Shown here piece by piece: positions 56,301 through 64,000 of a DNA stretch of 64,000 bases (position 1 is its first letter; every line of letters starts with the position of its first letter). Origin of the DNA: Chimaeribacter californicus (GTDB lineage: Bacteria > Pseudomonadota > Gammaproteobacteria > Enterobacterales > Enterobacteriaceae). The notes beneath the pieces were generated by a model. It did no database searches. It worked only from the letters and a program-made list of their open reading frames with translations, and was not told the origin of the DNA. The stretch is taken from assembly GCF_002858675.1 (NCBI RefSeq), contig NZ_PJZF01000006.1, positions 62,001 to 126,000 of the forward strand, read 5' to 3'. The translations under genes and the position numbers were made by a program.

Positions 56301-57323
56301 TTAATCGTCCAGCGTAATGGTCAACTGCCGCGCCAGATAACCCGCCCGATCCGGCTGTGCCTGTAACAGCATCCCGACGAACGCGTCACGCTCAAACGCC
56401 ATCACCTGCATATCCCAGACGCAGAATGACTCTTCCCGCGCCCGACGCCAGCGGCCGTTGTCCGTGACCCAGACGTTCATGCGCAGCTCGTTTTCACTGT
56501 CCCACCAGCCGGCCACCAGATAGTCCATGGTCTTGCCCTGATGCTCAATCAAAAACCCGACGCCGGGGCGCTGGGGCGTTTGCGCCTGTGACGGCAACCA
56601 CTGGGTGACCAGAGGGTGCGCTGCCATAAAATCCGCTTCCCCGCCCGCCAGTGGATAACGGATGGCGTAACGCTTCAGCGCCCAGTTGCCAAACTCCATC
56701 ACCCCGAGCGGCGTGACCGGGCGCGGCAGATAAGGCTGAGGCTGCCAGACAACCTCCGCCAGAGGCGTGGCTTTTGGCGTCTCGTCCAGTTCCCGTAATG
56801 CACCTTCCACATCGCAGACATGGGCGAACCTCTCCGCCAGCACCAGCTCAGTCCGGTGCTTAATCTCAGCTACCGTGCTGGTTTCCCCGTCGGCATGGGT
56901 CATCGGGAAGGTCAGGGTGGCCTCGGTGACGTAAGTCACACGGTACCCGAGATCGGAAGCCACCCGCGCCGTGGTTTCGCAGCATTGCTCGGTGCGCATC
57001 CCGCTGATAATCAGGTGGTTAATGCCGCGGTCGCGCAGCCACTGATCCAGCCCGGAGTCGGTGAGGGCGTTATGCACACGTTTATGCACCACCAGATCCG
57101 GTTGATGGGTCAGGAACGGCAGCCGGGTCACCAGCCCGGAAGCCAGCGAGAACGGCCCCTGCGACACATGGAACACATCCACCACCGCCACCCCGCGTGC
57201 CTGACAGCCGTCAACCAACTGGTGCAGACGCTGCCGGAACAGCGGCAGATCCTCCTCCTGCCAAAACGGTTTGTGAAGAAAGGAGTGTTGAACATCGATA
57301 ACCAACAGCGCGCTCTGTGACAT
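56301..57323 (-). CDS. Isochorismatase-family hydrolase with extra C-terminal domain
   Basis: A 340-residue two-domain protein. The N-terminal part (about 1-185) is a cysteine hydrolase of the isochorismatase fold with triad Asp10 (VIDVQ), Lys81 (VHKRVHNAL) and Cys114 (MRTEQCCETTA). The C-terminal part (about 195-340) starts at TPLGVMEFGNWALKRY and holds a conserved-looking core VGFLIEHQGKTMDYLVAGWW and WDMQVMAFERDAF, resembling stand-alone small proteins of unknown role. Nicotinamidase-like or other amide hydrolysis is possible; the substrate is unknown. Confidence 0.85.
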   Translation of the reverse strand: MSQSALLVIDVQHSFLHKPFWQEEDLPLFRQRLHQLVDGCQARGVAVVDVFHVSQGPFSLASGLVTRLPFLTHQPDLVVHKRVHNALTDSGLDQWLRDRGINHLIISGMRTEQCCETTARVASDLGYRVTYVTEATLTFPMTHADGETSTVAEIKHRTELVLAERFAHVCDVEGALRELDETPKATPLAEVVWQPQPYLPRPVTPLGVMEFGNWALKRYAIRYPLAGGEADFMAAHPLVTQWLPSQAQTPQRPGVGFLIEHQGKTMDYLVAGWWDSENELRMNVWVTDNGRWRRAREESFCVWDMQVMAFERDAFVGMLLQAQPDRAGYLARQLTITLDD

Positions 57324-57460
57324 ATCCGGACTCCATCTGAGTAAAGTAACCTCATAATGGCGTAACTAAAAAAGAAGCGGAATGCCAAAAACAGCCATCC
57401 CTCTGTCACGGCAGGACGAATCACGCAACCCGGCGGAGCGTCCTCCCGCCGGTACCGGAT

Positions 57461-58915
57461 TCACTGCATCAGGGGCGCAAGCTGCCGGTAAAGCTGGCGG
57501 AAGGTCTCGCGTTGCGCCGCATACGCCTGATGTTTCTCTGCGTCCGGCTCGTGCGTTTGCTCCAGCGGCAGCGGCGGCAGCAGATCGGCCAGCGGCCTGC
57601 CGGGGCTGAGGGCAATTTGCGCCAACCGTGCCGCGCCGAGGGCGGGGCCGACGTCGCCCCCGGTGCGGTACTCCAGCGTCTGGCCACTGATATCCGCCAG
57701 CATCTGCCGCCAGTAAGCACTGCGCGCGCCGCCGCCAATCAGCGTGATGCGCTGTGGCCGCAGGCCGGTGGCGTGCAACACGTCCATCCCGTCCGCCAGG
57801 GCGAAACTTACCCCTTCCAGCACCGCGCGCCCCAGATCGGCCGGGCCATGCTGGTGGGTCAGGCCAAAGAAGGTACCGGTGGCATTCGGGTTGTTGTGCG
57901 GCGTGCGCTCGCCGGAGAGATAGGGCAGGAACCAGACCGGCGAGGCGGCAGGCGGTGCCTGTTCAACCTGGTGCAGCAGCGCCGGCACACTCTCACACCC
58001 GGTCAGGCGGCATACCCAGTCGAGGCAGGAGGCCGCGCTCAGCATCACTGACATCAGGTGCCAGGTGTGCGGCAGTGCATGGCAGAAGCTGTGCACGGCC
58101 TGCTCCGGGTTACTGAGAAACCCTTCACTCACCGCAAAGTAGACGCCGGACGTACCCAGTGACAGCATCGCCTGCCCGGCCTGATACAGTCCGACGCCGA
58201 CCGCCCCAGCGGCATTGTCGCCACCTCCGGCGATCACCGGCACTTCCGGCAGGTTCCAGCGGCGGGCGACCTCCGGCTTCAGTTGGCCGGTGATGTCGCT
58301 GCCCTCATACAGCCGCGGCATTTGCGCACGCGTCAGGCCGCAGGCTGCCAGCAGGGCATCGCTCCAGTCACGTTTACCCACATCCAGCCACAGGGTGCCT
58401 GCGGCATCCGACATATCGGTCGCGAAGTCGCCGGTCATCCGCAGGCGCAGGTAATCTTTCGGCAACAGCACTTTATCAATACGGCGGAAAATCTCAGGCT
58501 CGTGCTCTGCCACCCAGGCCAGTTTCGGGGCGGTAAACCCCGGCATCATCAGGTTACCGGTGATGCGGCGCGCCTCCGGCACCGCCTGCTCCAGCGCGCG
58601 GCACTGGGCAAAACTGCGGCCATCGTTCCATAAAATGGCCGGGCGCAGCACCTGTTGGTCGGCATCCAGCAGGGTTGCGCCGTGCATCTGCCCGGTCAGC
58701 CCCAGCGCTTTCACGCGGCTGAGCTCCTGTTGCCCGCCCAGCCCCTGCATTGCGCGGTCAACCGCGTCCCACCATGCTTGCGGGTCCTGTTCAGACCACA
58801 GCGGATGGGGCCGCGACACCGTCAACGCTTCACTCTGCTGGGCAACGACCTCTCCCGCCTCGTTAAGCAGGATCGCTTTAACGCCTGATGTGCCCAGATC
58901 AATACCGATGTACAT
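57461..58915 (-). CDS. xylB: Xylulokinase
   Basis: XylB phosphorylates D-xylulose to xylulose-5-phosphate. The 484-residue FGGY kinase has the same length as in E. coli, opening MYIGIDLGTSGVKAILL, with GLTGQMHG and the catalytic Asp in GGGDNAAGAVG. The ATG at 58915 follows GGGGAG; an upstream start at 58948 is rejected. It follows xylA after 139 bp. Confidence 0.98.
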   Translation of the reverse strand: MYIGIDLGTSGVKAILLNEAGEVVAQQSEALTVSRPHPLWSEQDPQAWWDAVDRAMQGLGGQQELSRVKALGLTGQMHGATLLDADQQVLRPAILWNDGRSFAQCRALEQAVPEARRITGNLMMPGFTAPKLAWVAEHEPEIFRRIDKVLLPKDYLRLRMTGDFATDMSDAAGTLWLDVGKRDWSDALLAACGLTRAQMPRLYEGSDITGQLKPEVARRWNLPEVPVIAGGGDNAAGAVGVGLYQAGQAMLSLGTSGVYFAVSEGFLSNPEQAVHSFCHALPHTWHLMSVMLSAASCLDWVCRLTGCESVPALLHQVEQAPPAASPVWFLPYLSGERTPHNNPNATGTFFGLTHQHGPADLGRAVLEGVSFALADGMDVLHATGLRPQRITLIGGGARSAYWRQMLADISGQTLEYRTGGDVGPALGAARLAQIALSPGRPLADLLPPLPLEQTHEPDAEKHQAYAAQRETFRQLYRQLAPLMQ

Positions 58916-59054
58916 GATTTCTCCCCGAAACAGGCAAACAGAAGACATAAGCAGTACAGGCCGGCATCTGCGCCGGCCTGTGAACGGGCTTGCGCCCGGG
59001 TGTCAGTAACAATACGCCAGTCAACCGAATGTGCTAATCAGCCGAATGCGCCGC

Positions 59055-60374
59055 TCAGCCAAATAAGTAGCGGTTGACCAGGTTTTCCAGCTGTTCCTGA
59101 CGGCCGCTCTGGTGGTGCGGTGCCAGGTTATGCTGTTCAGCGTAGGCGGCCAATGCCTCCAGCGACAGCTTGCCTTGCAGAATCTGCTGGCCCAGCTCCT
59201 CGCTCCACCCGGCATAACGTTTGGCAACCAGCGTATCCAGCCCGCCCTCTTCGACCATTTTCGCCGCCACTTTCAGCGACAGCGCCATGGTGTCCATTGC
59301 GCCGATATGCCCATAGAACAGGTCATATTTATCGGTGCTCTGGCGGCGGACTTTGGCATCAAAATTCAGGCCACCGGTGGTGAAGCCGCCGGCTTTCAAA
59401 ATCTCATACATCACCAGCGCATTCTCTTCCACGCTGACCGGGAACTGGTCGGTGTCCCAGCCCAGTTGCGGATCGCCCCGGTTGGCATCCACTGAACCAA
59501 AGATGCCGAGCGCAATGGCGGTGGCAATCTCATGATGGAACGAGTGCCCGGCCAGGGTGGCATGGTTGGCCTCGATATTGACCTTGATCTCTTTTTCCAG
59601 GCCAAACTGTTTCAGGAAGCCATACACGGTCGCGACATCGTAATCATACTGGTGCTTGGTCGGCTCCTGCGGTTTCGGCTCAATCAACAGGGTGCCCTGG
59701 AAACCGATCTTATGTTTGTGCTCCACCACCATCTGCATAAAGCGGCCAATCTGTTCCCGCTCCTGACGCAGGTCGGTGTTCAGCAGCGTTTCATACCCTT
59801 CACGCCCGCCCCACAGCACATAGTTCTCACCGCCCAGTTTTTGGGTGGCGTTCATGGCGGTGAAGACCTGGGTCGCCGCCCAGCTGAAGACTTCCGGGTC
59901 CGGGTTGGTGGCCGCCCCGGCGGCATAACGCGGATGGGTAAAGCAGTTGGCGGTGCCCCACAGCAGCTTCACGCCGCTCTCCTGCTGCTTCTGCGCCAGG
60001 ATGTCAGTCATTTCGGCAAAGTTGCTCAGGTACTCTTTCAGGGAGTTGCCTTCGGGCGAGACATCAACGTCATGGAAGCAGTAGTAGGGCACATTCAGCT
60101 TCTGGAAAAACTCAAACGCGACATCCGCCTTGCGTTTTGCCAGAGCCATCGCATCACCAGACTGCTGCCACGGGCGCTCAAACGCGCCGACGCCGAACAT
60201 ATCTGCGCCGTTCCAGCAGAAGGTGTGCCAGTAGCAGGCAGCAAAGCGCAGATGATCAGCCATGCGTTTGCCCAGGATAAGCTCATCCGGGTTGTAATGG
60301 CGGAATGCTAACGGGTTGGTACTGGTGGTGCCTTCGAACCGGACTTTATCAAGCTGATCAAAATAGGATGGCAT
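59055..60374 (-). CDS. xylA: Xylose isomerase
   Basis: XylA converts D-xylose to D-xylulose. The 439-residue product (E. coli 440) contains the catalytic His of [11 protein letters not shown], the metal-binding [16 protein letters not shown] segment and [17 protein letters not shown], and ends [10 protein letters not shown]. The ATG at 60374 aligns with E. coli and lies behind GAGGAG; the upstream in-frame start is rejected. Transcribed with xylB, away from xylFGH. Confidence 0.98.
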   Translation of the reverse strand: MPSYFDQLDKVRFEGTTSTNPLAFRHYNPDELILGKRMADHLRFAACYWHTFCWNGADMFGVGAFERPWQQSGDAMALAKRKADVAFEFFQKLNVPYYCFHDVDVSPEGNSLKEYLSNFAEMTDILAQKQQESGVKLLWGTANCFTHPRYAAGAATNPDPEVFSWAATQVFTAMNATQKLGGENYVLWGGREGYETLLNTDLRQEREQIGRFMQMVVEHKHKIGFQGTLLIEPKPQEPTKHQYDYDVATVYGFLKQFGLEKEIKVNIEANHATLAGHSFHHEIATAIALGIFGSVDANRGDPQLGWDTDQFPVSVEENALVMYEILKAGGFTTGGLNFDAKVRRQSTDKYDLFYGHIGAMDTMALSLKVAAKMVEEGGLDTLVAKRYAGWSEELGQQILQGKLSLEALAAYAEQHNLAPHHQSGRQEQLENLVNRYLFG

Positions 60375-60753
60375 TATGGGCTCCTCGGGATCTGGCCCAG
60401 CACTGGCTGAGCATGCGGAGCCGTTATCTTGGGATTGTTCGGCACCCCTCACAATTACGTTATTTCACACTCAACTTCAGAGAATACACAATTGTGCAGC
60501 AGATCTCATAAATAGCCCGGATAACCGAAAAAAAGCCGGTATTTGCGCGTCGCTTTCCAGCATAACGGTGAGTGAAAATAAGTTTCAGCAGGGAACTATG
60601 ATCTCCATCATAAAACGGAAAATAAACTAAAAAACGTAATGAGCCAGTTAAAATCTGCAATTGCTGTTAATTTATGCAGCGTTAACAATTCACCAGCCAT
60701 TAAGGTGGGCCATTTCTCTTACCCTGTACGGTTCATTAAAAAAGGTTTACACA
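60375..60753. promoter_or_regulatory. Divergent xylA-xylF control region
   Basis: 379 bp between the two xylose operons. The xylA side keeps the element read on the minus strand as TGTGAAATAACGTAATTG (about 60452-60469), also found before E. coli xylA. The xylF side carries the XylR-type site listed separately. GGTGAGTGAAAATAAG (60567-60582) is only a weak CRP match. xylR itself is not in the window. Confidence 0.7.
60616..60665 (+). promoter_or_regulatory. XylR-type operator upstream of xylF
   Basis: GGAAAATAAACTAAAAAACG followed by a second AT-rich half, GTTAAAATCTGCAATTG, closely follows the XylR site I-F of E. coli. XylR, an AraC-type activator, would bind it with xylose. Assigned from memory of the E. 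coli site. Confidence 0.65.
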
Positions 60754-61749
60754 ATGAAAATGAAAAAAGTATTGCTCGGTGTGTGTGCGGCGTTGGCGCT
60801 GATCAGCCAGCCGGGGATGGCAAAAGAGATTAAAATCGGCATGGCGATTGACGATTTGCGGCTGGAACGCTGGCAGAAAGACCGGGATATTTTTGTCAAA
60901 CAGGCCAAAACCCTGGGTGCGGATGTATTTGTGCAATCTGCTAACGGTAATGAAGAGACCCAGATGTCGCAGATTGAAAATATGATTAACCGGGGCGTGG
61001 ATGTCCTGGTGATTATTCCTTATAACGGGGAAGTGCTGAGCAATGTGATTGCCGAGGCCAAGCGGGAAGGCATTAAAGTGTTGGCATATGACCGGATGAT
61101 CAATAATGCCGATATCGATTTTTATATCTCCTTTGATAATGAAAAGGTCGGGGAGTTACAGGCTAAAAGCCTGGTAGAACGGGTGCCGCAGGGGAATTAT
61201 TTCCTGATGGGCGGTTCACCGGTAGACAACAACGCCAAACTGTTCCGCAAAGGCCAGATGAACGTGCTTAAGCCGCTGATAGACAGTGGAAAGATCAAGG
61301 TAGTCGGTGACCAGTGGGCGGATGCCTGGCTGCCGGAAAATGCCCTGAAAATCATGGAGAATGCGCTGACGGCCAACAATAACAAAATTGATGCGGTCGT
61401 GGCCTCCAATGATGCCACGGCGGGCGGCGCGATTCAGGCGCTGTCTGCACAGGGGCTGGCAGGCAAGGTGGCCATTTCCGGCCAGGATGCCGATCTGGCC
61501 GCCGTGAAACGTATTGTGGCCGGCAGCCAGACCATGACGGTGTATAAGCCCATTACCCAATTAGCCACAGAGGCGGCAAAAATCGCCGTTGAATTAGGTA
61601 ATGGGGAAGCACCAAAATCGAATGCCACATTAAATAACGGTAAAAAAGAGGTGCCCTCTTATTTGCTGACGCCAATCCAGGTCGATAAAAACAATATCGA
61701 CAGCACCATTGTCGCTGATGGTTTCCATAAAAAATCAGATATCTATTAA
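60754..61749 (+). CDS. xylF: Xylose ABC transporter substrate-binding protein
   Basis: XylF binds D-xylose in the periplasm. The 331-residue product (E. coli 330) has a signal peptide ending near GMAKE, then the periplasmic-binding fold with IKIGMAIDDLRLERWQKDRDIF, VIIPYNGEVLSNVIAEAKREG and the sugar-site VASNDATAGGAIQAL. The ATG at 60754 gives the signal peptide; longer in-frame starts are rejected. First gene of xylFGH. Confidence 0.98.
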   Translation: MKMKKVLLGVCAALALISQPGMAKEIKIGMAIDDLRLERWQKDRDIFVKQAKTLGADVFVQSANGNEETQMSQIENMINRGVDVLVIIPYNGEVLSNVIAEAKREGIKVLAYDRMINNADIDFYISFDNEKVGELQAKSLVERVPQGNYFLMGGSPVDNNAKLFRKGQMNVLKPLIDSGKIKVVGDQWADAWLPENALKIMENALTANNNKIDAVVASNDATAGGAIQALSAQGLAGKVAISGQDADLAAVKRIVAGSQTMTVYKPITQLATEAAKIAVELGNGEAPKSNATLNNGKKEVPSYLLTPIQVDKNNIDSTIVADGFHKKSDIY

Positions 61750-61843
61750 TACGGGGTTATGGAGATGCGCCGCCGGTGTGACCTGCTTTCCTTGTGACAC
61801 CGGCCGGAATAATGGCTGAATCACGCGGTATCTGGAGGGAATT

Positions 61844-63385
61844 ATGCCCTGCCTGCTGGAAATGCATCATATCACTAAACAATTTGGCGTGGTCAAAGCC
61901 GTCGATAATGTCAGCCTGCAACTGGATGCCGGGCAGGTTCTCTCGCTGTGCGGTGAAAATGGATCGGGTAAGTCCACATTAATGAAAGTGTTATGTGGCA
62001 TTTACCCGCACGGCAGTTATCAGGGTGAAATCTATTTCGCCGGGGAACTGCTGGCAGCAAAAAATATCCGTGAAACAGAACAGCGCGGCATCGCGATTAT
62101 TCATCAGGAGCTGGCACTGGTGAAACAGATGTCAGTGCTGGAAAACATGTTTCTCGGCAGCGAGTGGGGGCGTTATGGCGTGCTGGATTATGACGGCATG
62201 TACTTGCGTTGCCAGCGGATGCTGGCGCAGGTGCGGCTGGAGATTGACCCGGACACGCCGGTAGGCGAGCTGGGGCTGGGGCAACAGCAACTGGTGGAGA
62301 TTGCCAAAGCGTTGAATAAGCAGGTGCGGCTGCTGGTGCTGGATGAGCCCACGGCGTCACTGACCGAGCGTGAAACGGACATCCTGCTGGGGATTATCCG
62401 CGATCTGCGTAATCACGGTATCGCCTGCATTTATATTTCCCACAAGCTGAATGAGGTCAGTGCCATCTCTGACCTGATCTGCGTGATCCGTGACGGTAAA
62501 CATATCGCTACCCGTGAGGCGGCCACCATGAGCGAGGAGGACATCATCGCCATGATGGTGGGGCGTGAGCTGACGGAGCTCTACCCGCCGCACCAGCATC
62601 AGCCGGGGGAGGAGATTCTTCGGGTGGAACACCTGACGGCGTGGCACCCGGTAAACCGCCATATCAAACGGGTAGATGATGTCAGTTTCAGCCTGCGGCG
62701 CGGTGAGATTCTGGGTGTCGCCGGGTTGGTCGGTTCCGGCCGGACGGAAACCGTGCAGTGCCTGTTCGGGGCCTATCCGGGGCGCTGGCAGGGCAATATT
62801 TTCATCGATGGGCAGCCGGTGACCCTGCGTACCTGCCAGGACGCCATGCGCAGCGGCATTGCCATGGTGCCGGAAGACCGGAAGCGGGACGGCATCGTGC
62901 CGGTGATGGGGGTCGGGGCCAATATCACACTGGCCGCACTGGCTGATTTCACCGGGCGGCTCAGTGTGCTGGATGATGCCCAGGAGCAGGCGGTTATTCA
63001 GCGTTCCATTGCCTCGCTGCGGGTCAAAACCTCCTCTCCGGAGCTGGCGATCGGCCGCCTGAGTGGCGGGAACCAGCAGAAAGCGATTCTGGCCAAGTGC
63101 CTGTTACTCAACCCCCGCATCCTGATCCTGGATGAGCCGACGCGTGGGATTGATATCGGAGCCAAATCTGAAATCTACAAACTGATTAACCAACTGGCCC
63201 AGCAAGGGATCGCCGTCATTGTGATCTCATCGGAATTGCCGGAAGTGCTGGGGCTGAGCGACCGGGTGCTGGTGATGCATCTGGGTAAATGCAAAGCCTC
63301 CCTTATTAACCGCAACCTGACGCAAGAGCAGGTGATGGAAGCGGCTCTCAGGAGTGAACCTTATGTCGAAAATTACACAGTCTGA
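61844..63385 (+). CDS. xylG: Xylose ABC transporter ATP-binding protein
   Basis: XylG powers xylose import. The 513-residue product (same as E. coli) is a tandem ATPase: N-half Walker A GENGSGKS (37-44), signature [15 protein letters not shown] and Walker [12 protein letters not shown]-half with degenerate P-loop GLVGSGRTE, signature [11 protein letters not shown] and LILDEPTRG. Its end overlaps xylH by 23 bp, giving translational coupling. Confidence 0.98.
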   Translation: MPCLLEMHHITKQFGVVKAVDNVSLQLDAGQVLSLCGENGSGKSTLMKVLCGIYPHGSYQGEIYFAGELLAAKNIRETEQRGIAIIHQELALVKQMSVLENMFLGSEWGRYGVLDYDGMYLRCQRMLAQVRLEIDPDTPVGELGLGQQQLVEIAKALNKQVRLLVLDEPTASLTERETDILLGIIRDLRNHGIACIYISHKLNEVSAISDLICVIRDGKHIATREAATMSEEDIIAMMVGRELTELYPPHQHQPGEEILRVEHLTAWHPVNRHIKRVDDVSFSLRRGEILGVAGLVGSGRTETVQCLFGAYPGRWQGNIFIDGQPVTLRTCQDAMRSGIAMVPEDRKRDGIVPVMGVGANITLAALADFTGRLSVLDDAQEQAVIQRSIASLRVKTSSPELAIGRLSGGNQQKAILAKCLLLNPRILILDEPTRGIDIGAKSEIYKLINQLAQQGIAVIVISSELPEVLGLSDRVLVMHLGKCKASLINRNLTQEQVMEAALRSEPYVENYTV

Positions 63386-64000
63386 CGCCGCACCGATGGC
63401 TGAGCCACGCGGTGTTCTGCAGCGCCTGAAGCACATCAACCTTCAGGTATATGTGATGCTGGCCGCCATTGTCATCATCATGCTGTTTTTCACCTTTACC
63501 ACTGACGGGGCGTATATCAGCCCACGCAATATTTCTAACCTGCTGCGCCAGACGGCCATTACCGGCATTCTGGCGGTGGGCATGGTGTTTGTGATTATCT
63601 CCGCTGAAATCGATCTCTCGGTGGGGTCAATGATGGGCCTGCTCGGGGGCGCTGCCGCGATTTTCGACGTCTGGCTGGGCTGGCCGCTGCCTCTCACTGT
63701 GATCGTCACGCTGGCATTGGGGTTGGTGCTGGGGGCATGGAATGGCTGGTGGGTGGCGTACCGCAAGGTACCCTCTTTTATCGTCACCCTGGCCGGGATG
63801 CTGGCGTTCCGTGGGGTACTGATCGGTATCACCCACGGCACGACCGTCGCCCCTACCAGTGAGGGGATGTCTTTGATTGGGCAAAGTTACCTGCCGGGTG
63901 GCGTGGGGTTCGGCATTGGGACCGTGACGCTGCTGCTGTTTATCGGCTGGCAGTGGCGGCGGCGTCAACAACGACAGGCGCTGAATTTGCCGCTGCCTGC
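63363..64000 (+). CDS. xylH: Xylose ABC transporter permease (partial)
   Basis: XylH is the membrane channel of the xylose transporter. The frame opens [17 protein letters not shown] at 63363, with AGGAG upstream inside xylG, and runs to the window edge (212 codons seen of about 393 in E. coli). It shows [38 protein letters not shown] and the EAA-like [16 protein letters not shown] segments of the family. The C-terminal half is outside the window. Confidence 0.96.
   Translation, partial: MSKITQSDAAPMAEPRGVLQRLKHINLQVYVMLAAIVIIMLFFTFTTDGAYISPRNISNLLRQTAITGILAVGMVFVIISAEIDLSVGSMMGLLGGAAAIFDVWLGWPLPLTVIVTLALGLVLGAWNGWWVAYRKVPSFIVTLAGMLAFRGVLIGITHGTTVAPTSEGMSLIGQSYLPGGVGFGIGTVTLLLFIGWQWRRRQQRQALNLPLP

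Overview
This window is chromosomal DNA from a GC-rich member of the Enterobacterales. The closest look is Serratia or Gibbsiella (Yersiniaceae-type gene content), judged from near-E. coli-like proteins, familiar gene neighbourhoods, and accessory genes typical of that group (a kgu 2-ketogluconate operon and an EstA autotransporter). The genus is an inference. No tRNA, rRNA, CRISPR array, prophage or insertion sequence was seen.

Layout. 1-9.4 kb is the dnaA region: yidC-yidD-rnpA-rpmH run leftward, dnaA-dnaN-recF-gyrB run rightward, and a DnaA box and GATC-rich control region lie between them. 9.4-14.5 kb holds yidA, a tandem pair of near-identical hok/sok type I toxin-antitoxin loci, yidR, yidQ, and the small heat-shock pair ibpA/ibpB, each with a bulged-G RNA-thermometer hairpin; ibpA has a sigma-32 promoter. 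14.5-18 kb carries avtA and malS. 18-24 kb is a 2-ketogluconate catabolic unit, kguE-kguK-kguT-kguD, with a LacI-type regulator (ptxS-like), a perfect palindromic operator, and two small divergent HTH genes. 24-26.4 kb holds yiaD, yiaC, tag and a 56-residue lipoprotein.

26.5-36 kb is the most accessory part. It has a GDSL autotransporter esterase; a three-gene type VI secretion module (predicted L,D-transpeptidase-like effector, periplasmic immunity protein, Hcp) that is visibly AT-rich; and a sugar/sugar-acid locus (beta-glucoside-type PTS EIIBC, ManD/RspA-type dehydratase, GntR regulator, MFS importer) with a 28-residue membrane protein. 35.6-41 kb returns to core genes: glyQ, glyS, yiaG, yiaF and a DsbA/ScsC-like thioredoxin-fold protein. 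41-46 kb is the mannitol operon mtlA-mtlD-mtlR, led by four CRP boxes, then yibL. 46-53 kb has yiiM, sodA (Fur box), fdhD, fdhE, a DcrB-like lipoprotein, yibF and aldB. In E. coli the selenoprotein formate dehydrogenase genes fdoGHI lie between fdhD and fdhE, and selA-selB lie between yibF and aldB. Both sets are absent here, which suggests linked loss of selenocysteine use. 52.8-57.3 kb has mdfA, wecH, a GlxA-type AraC regulator and an isochorismatase fused to an extra C-terminal domain. 57.4-64 kb is the xylose system: xylB-xylA leftward and xylF-xylG-xylH rightward, with xylH cut by the window edge.

Taken together the window is a core replication/translation segment plus many carbon-source modules (2-ketogluconate, mannitol, xylose, maltodextrin, a hexonate-like acid), with three accessory insertions of interest: the duplicated hok/sok, the orphan Hcp effector module and the PTS/ManD locus.
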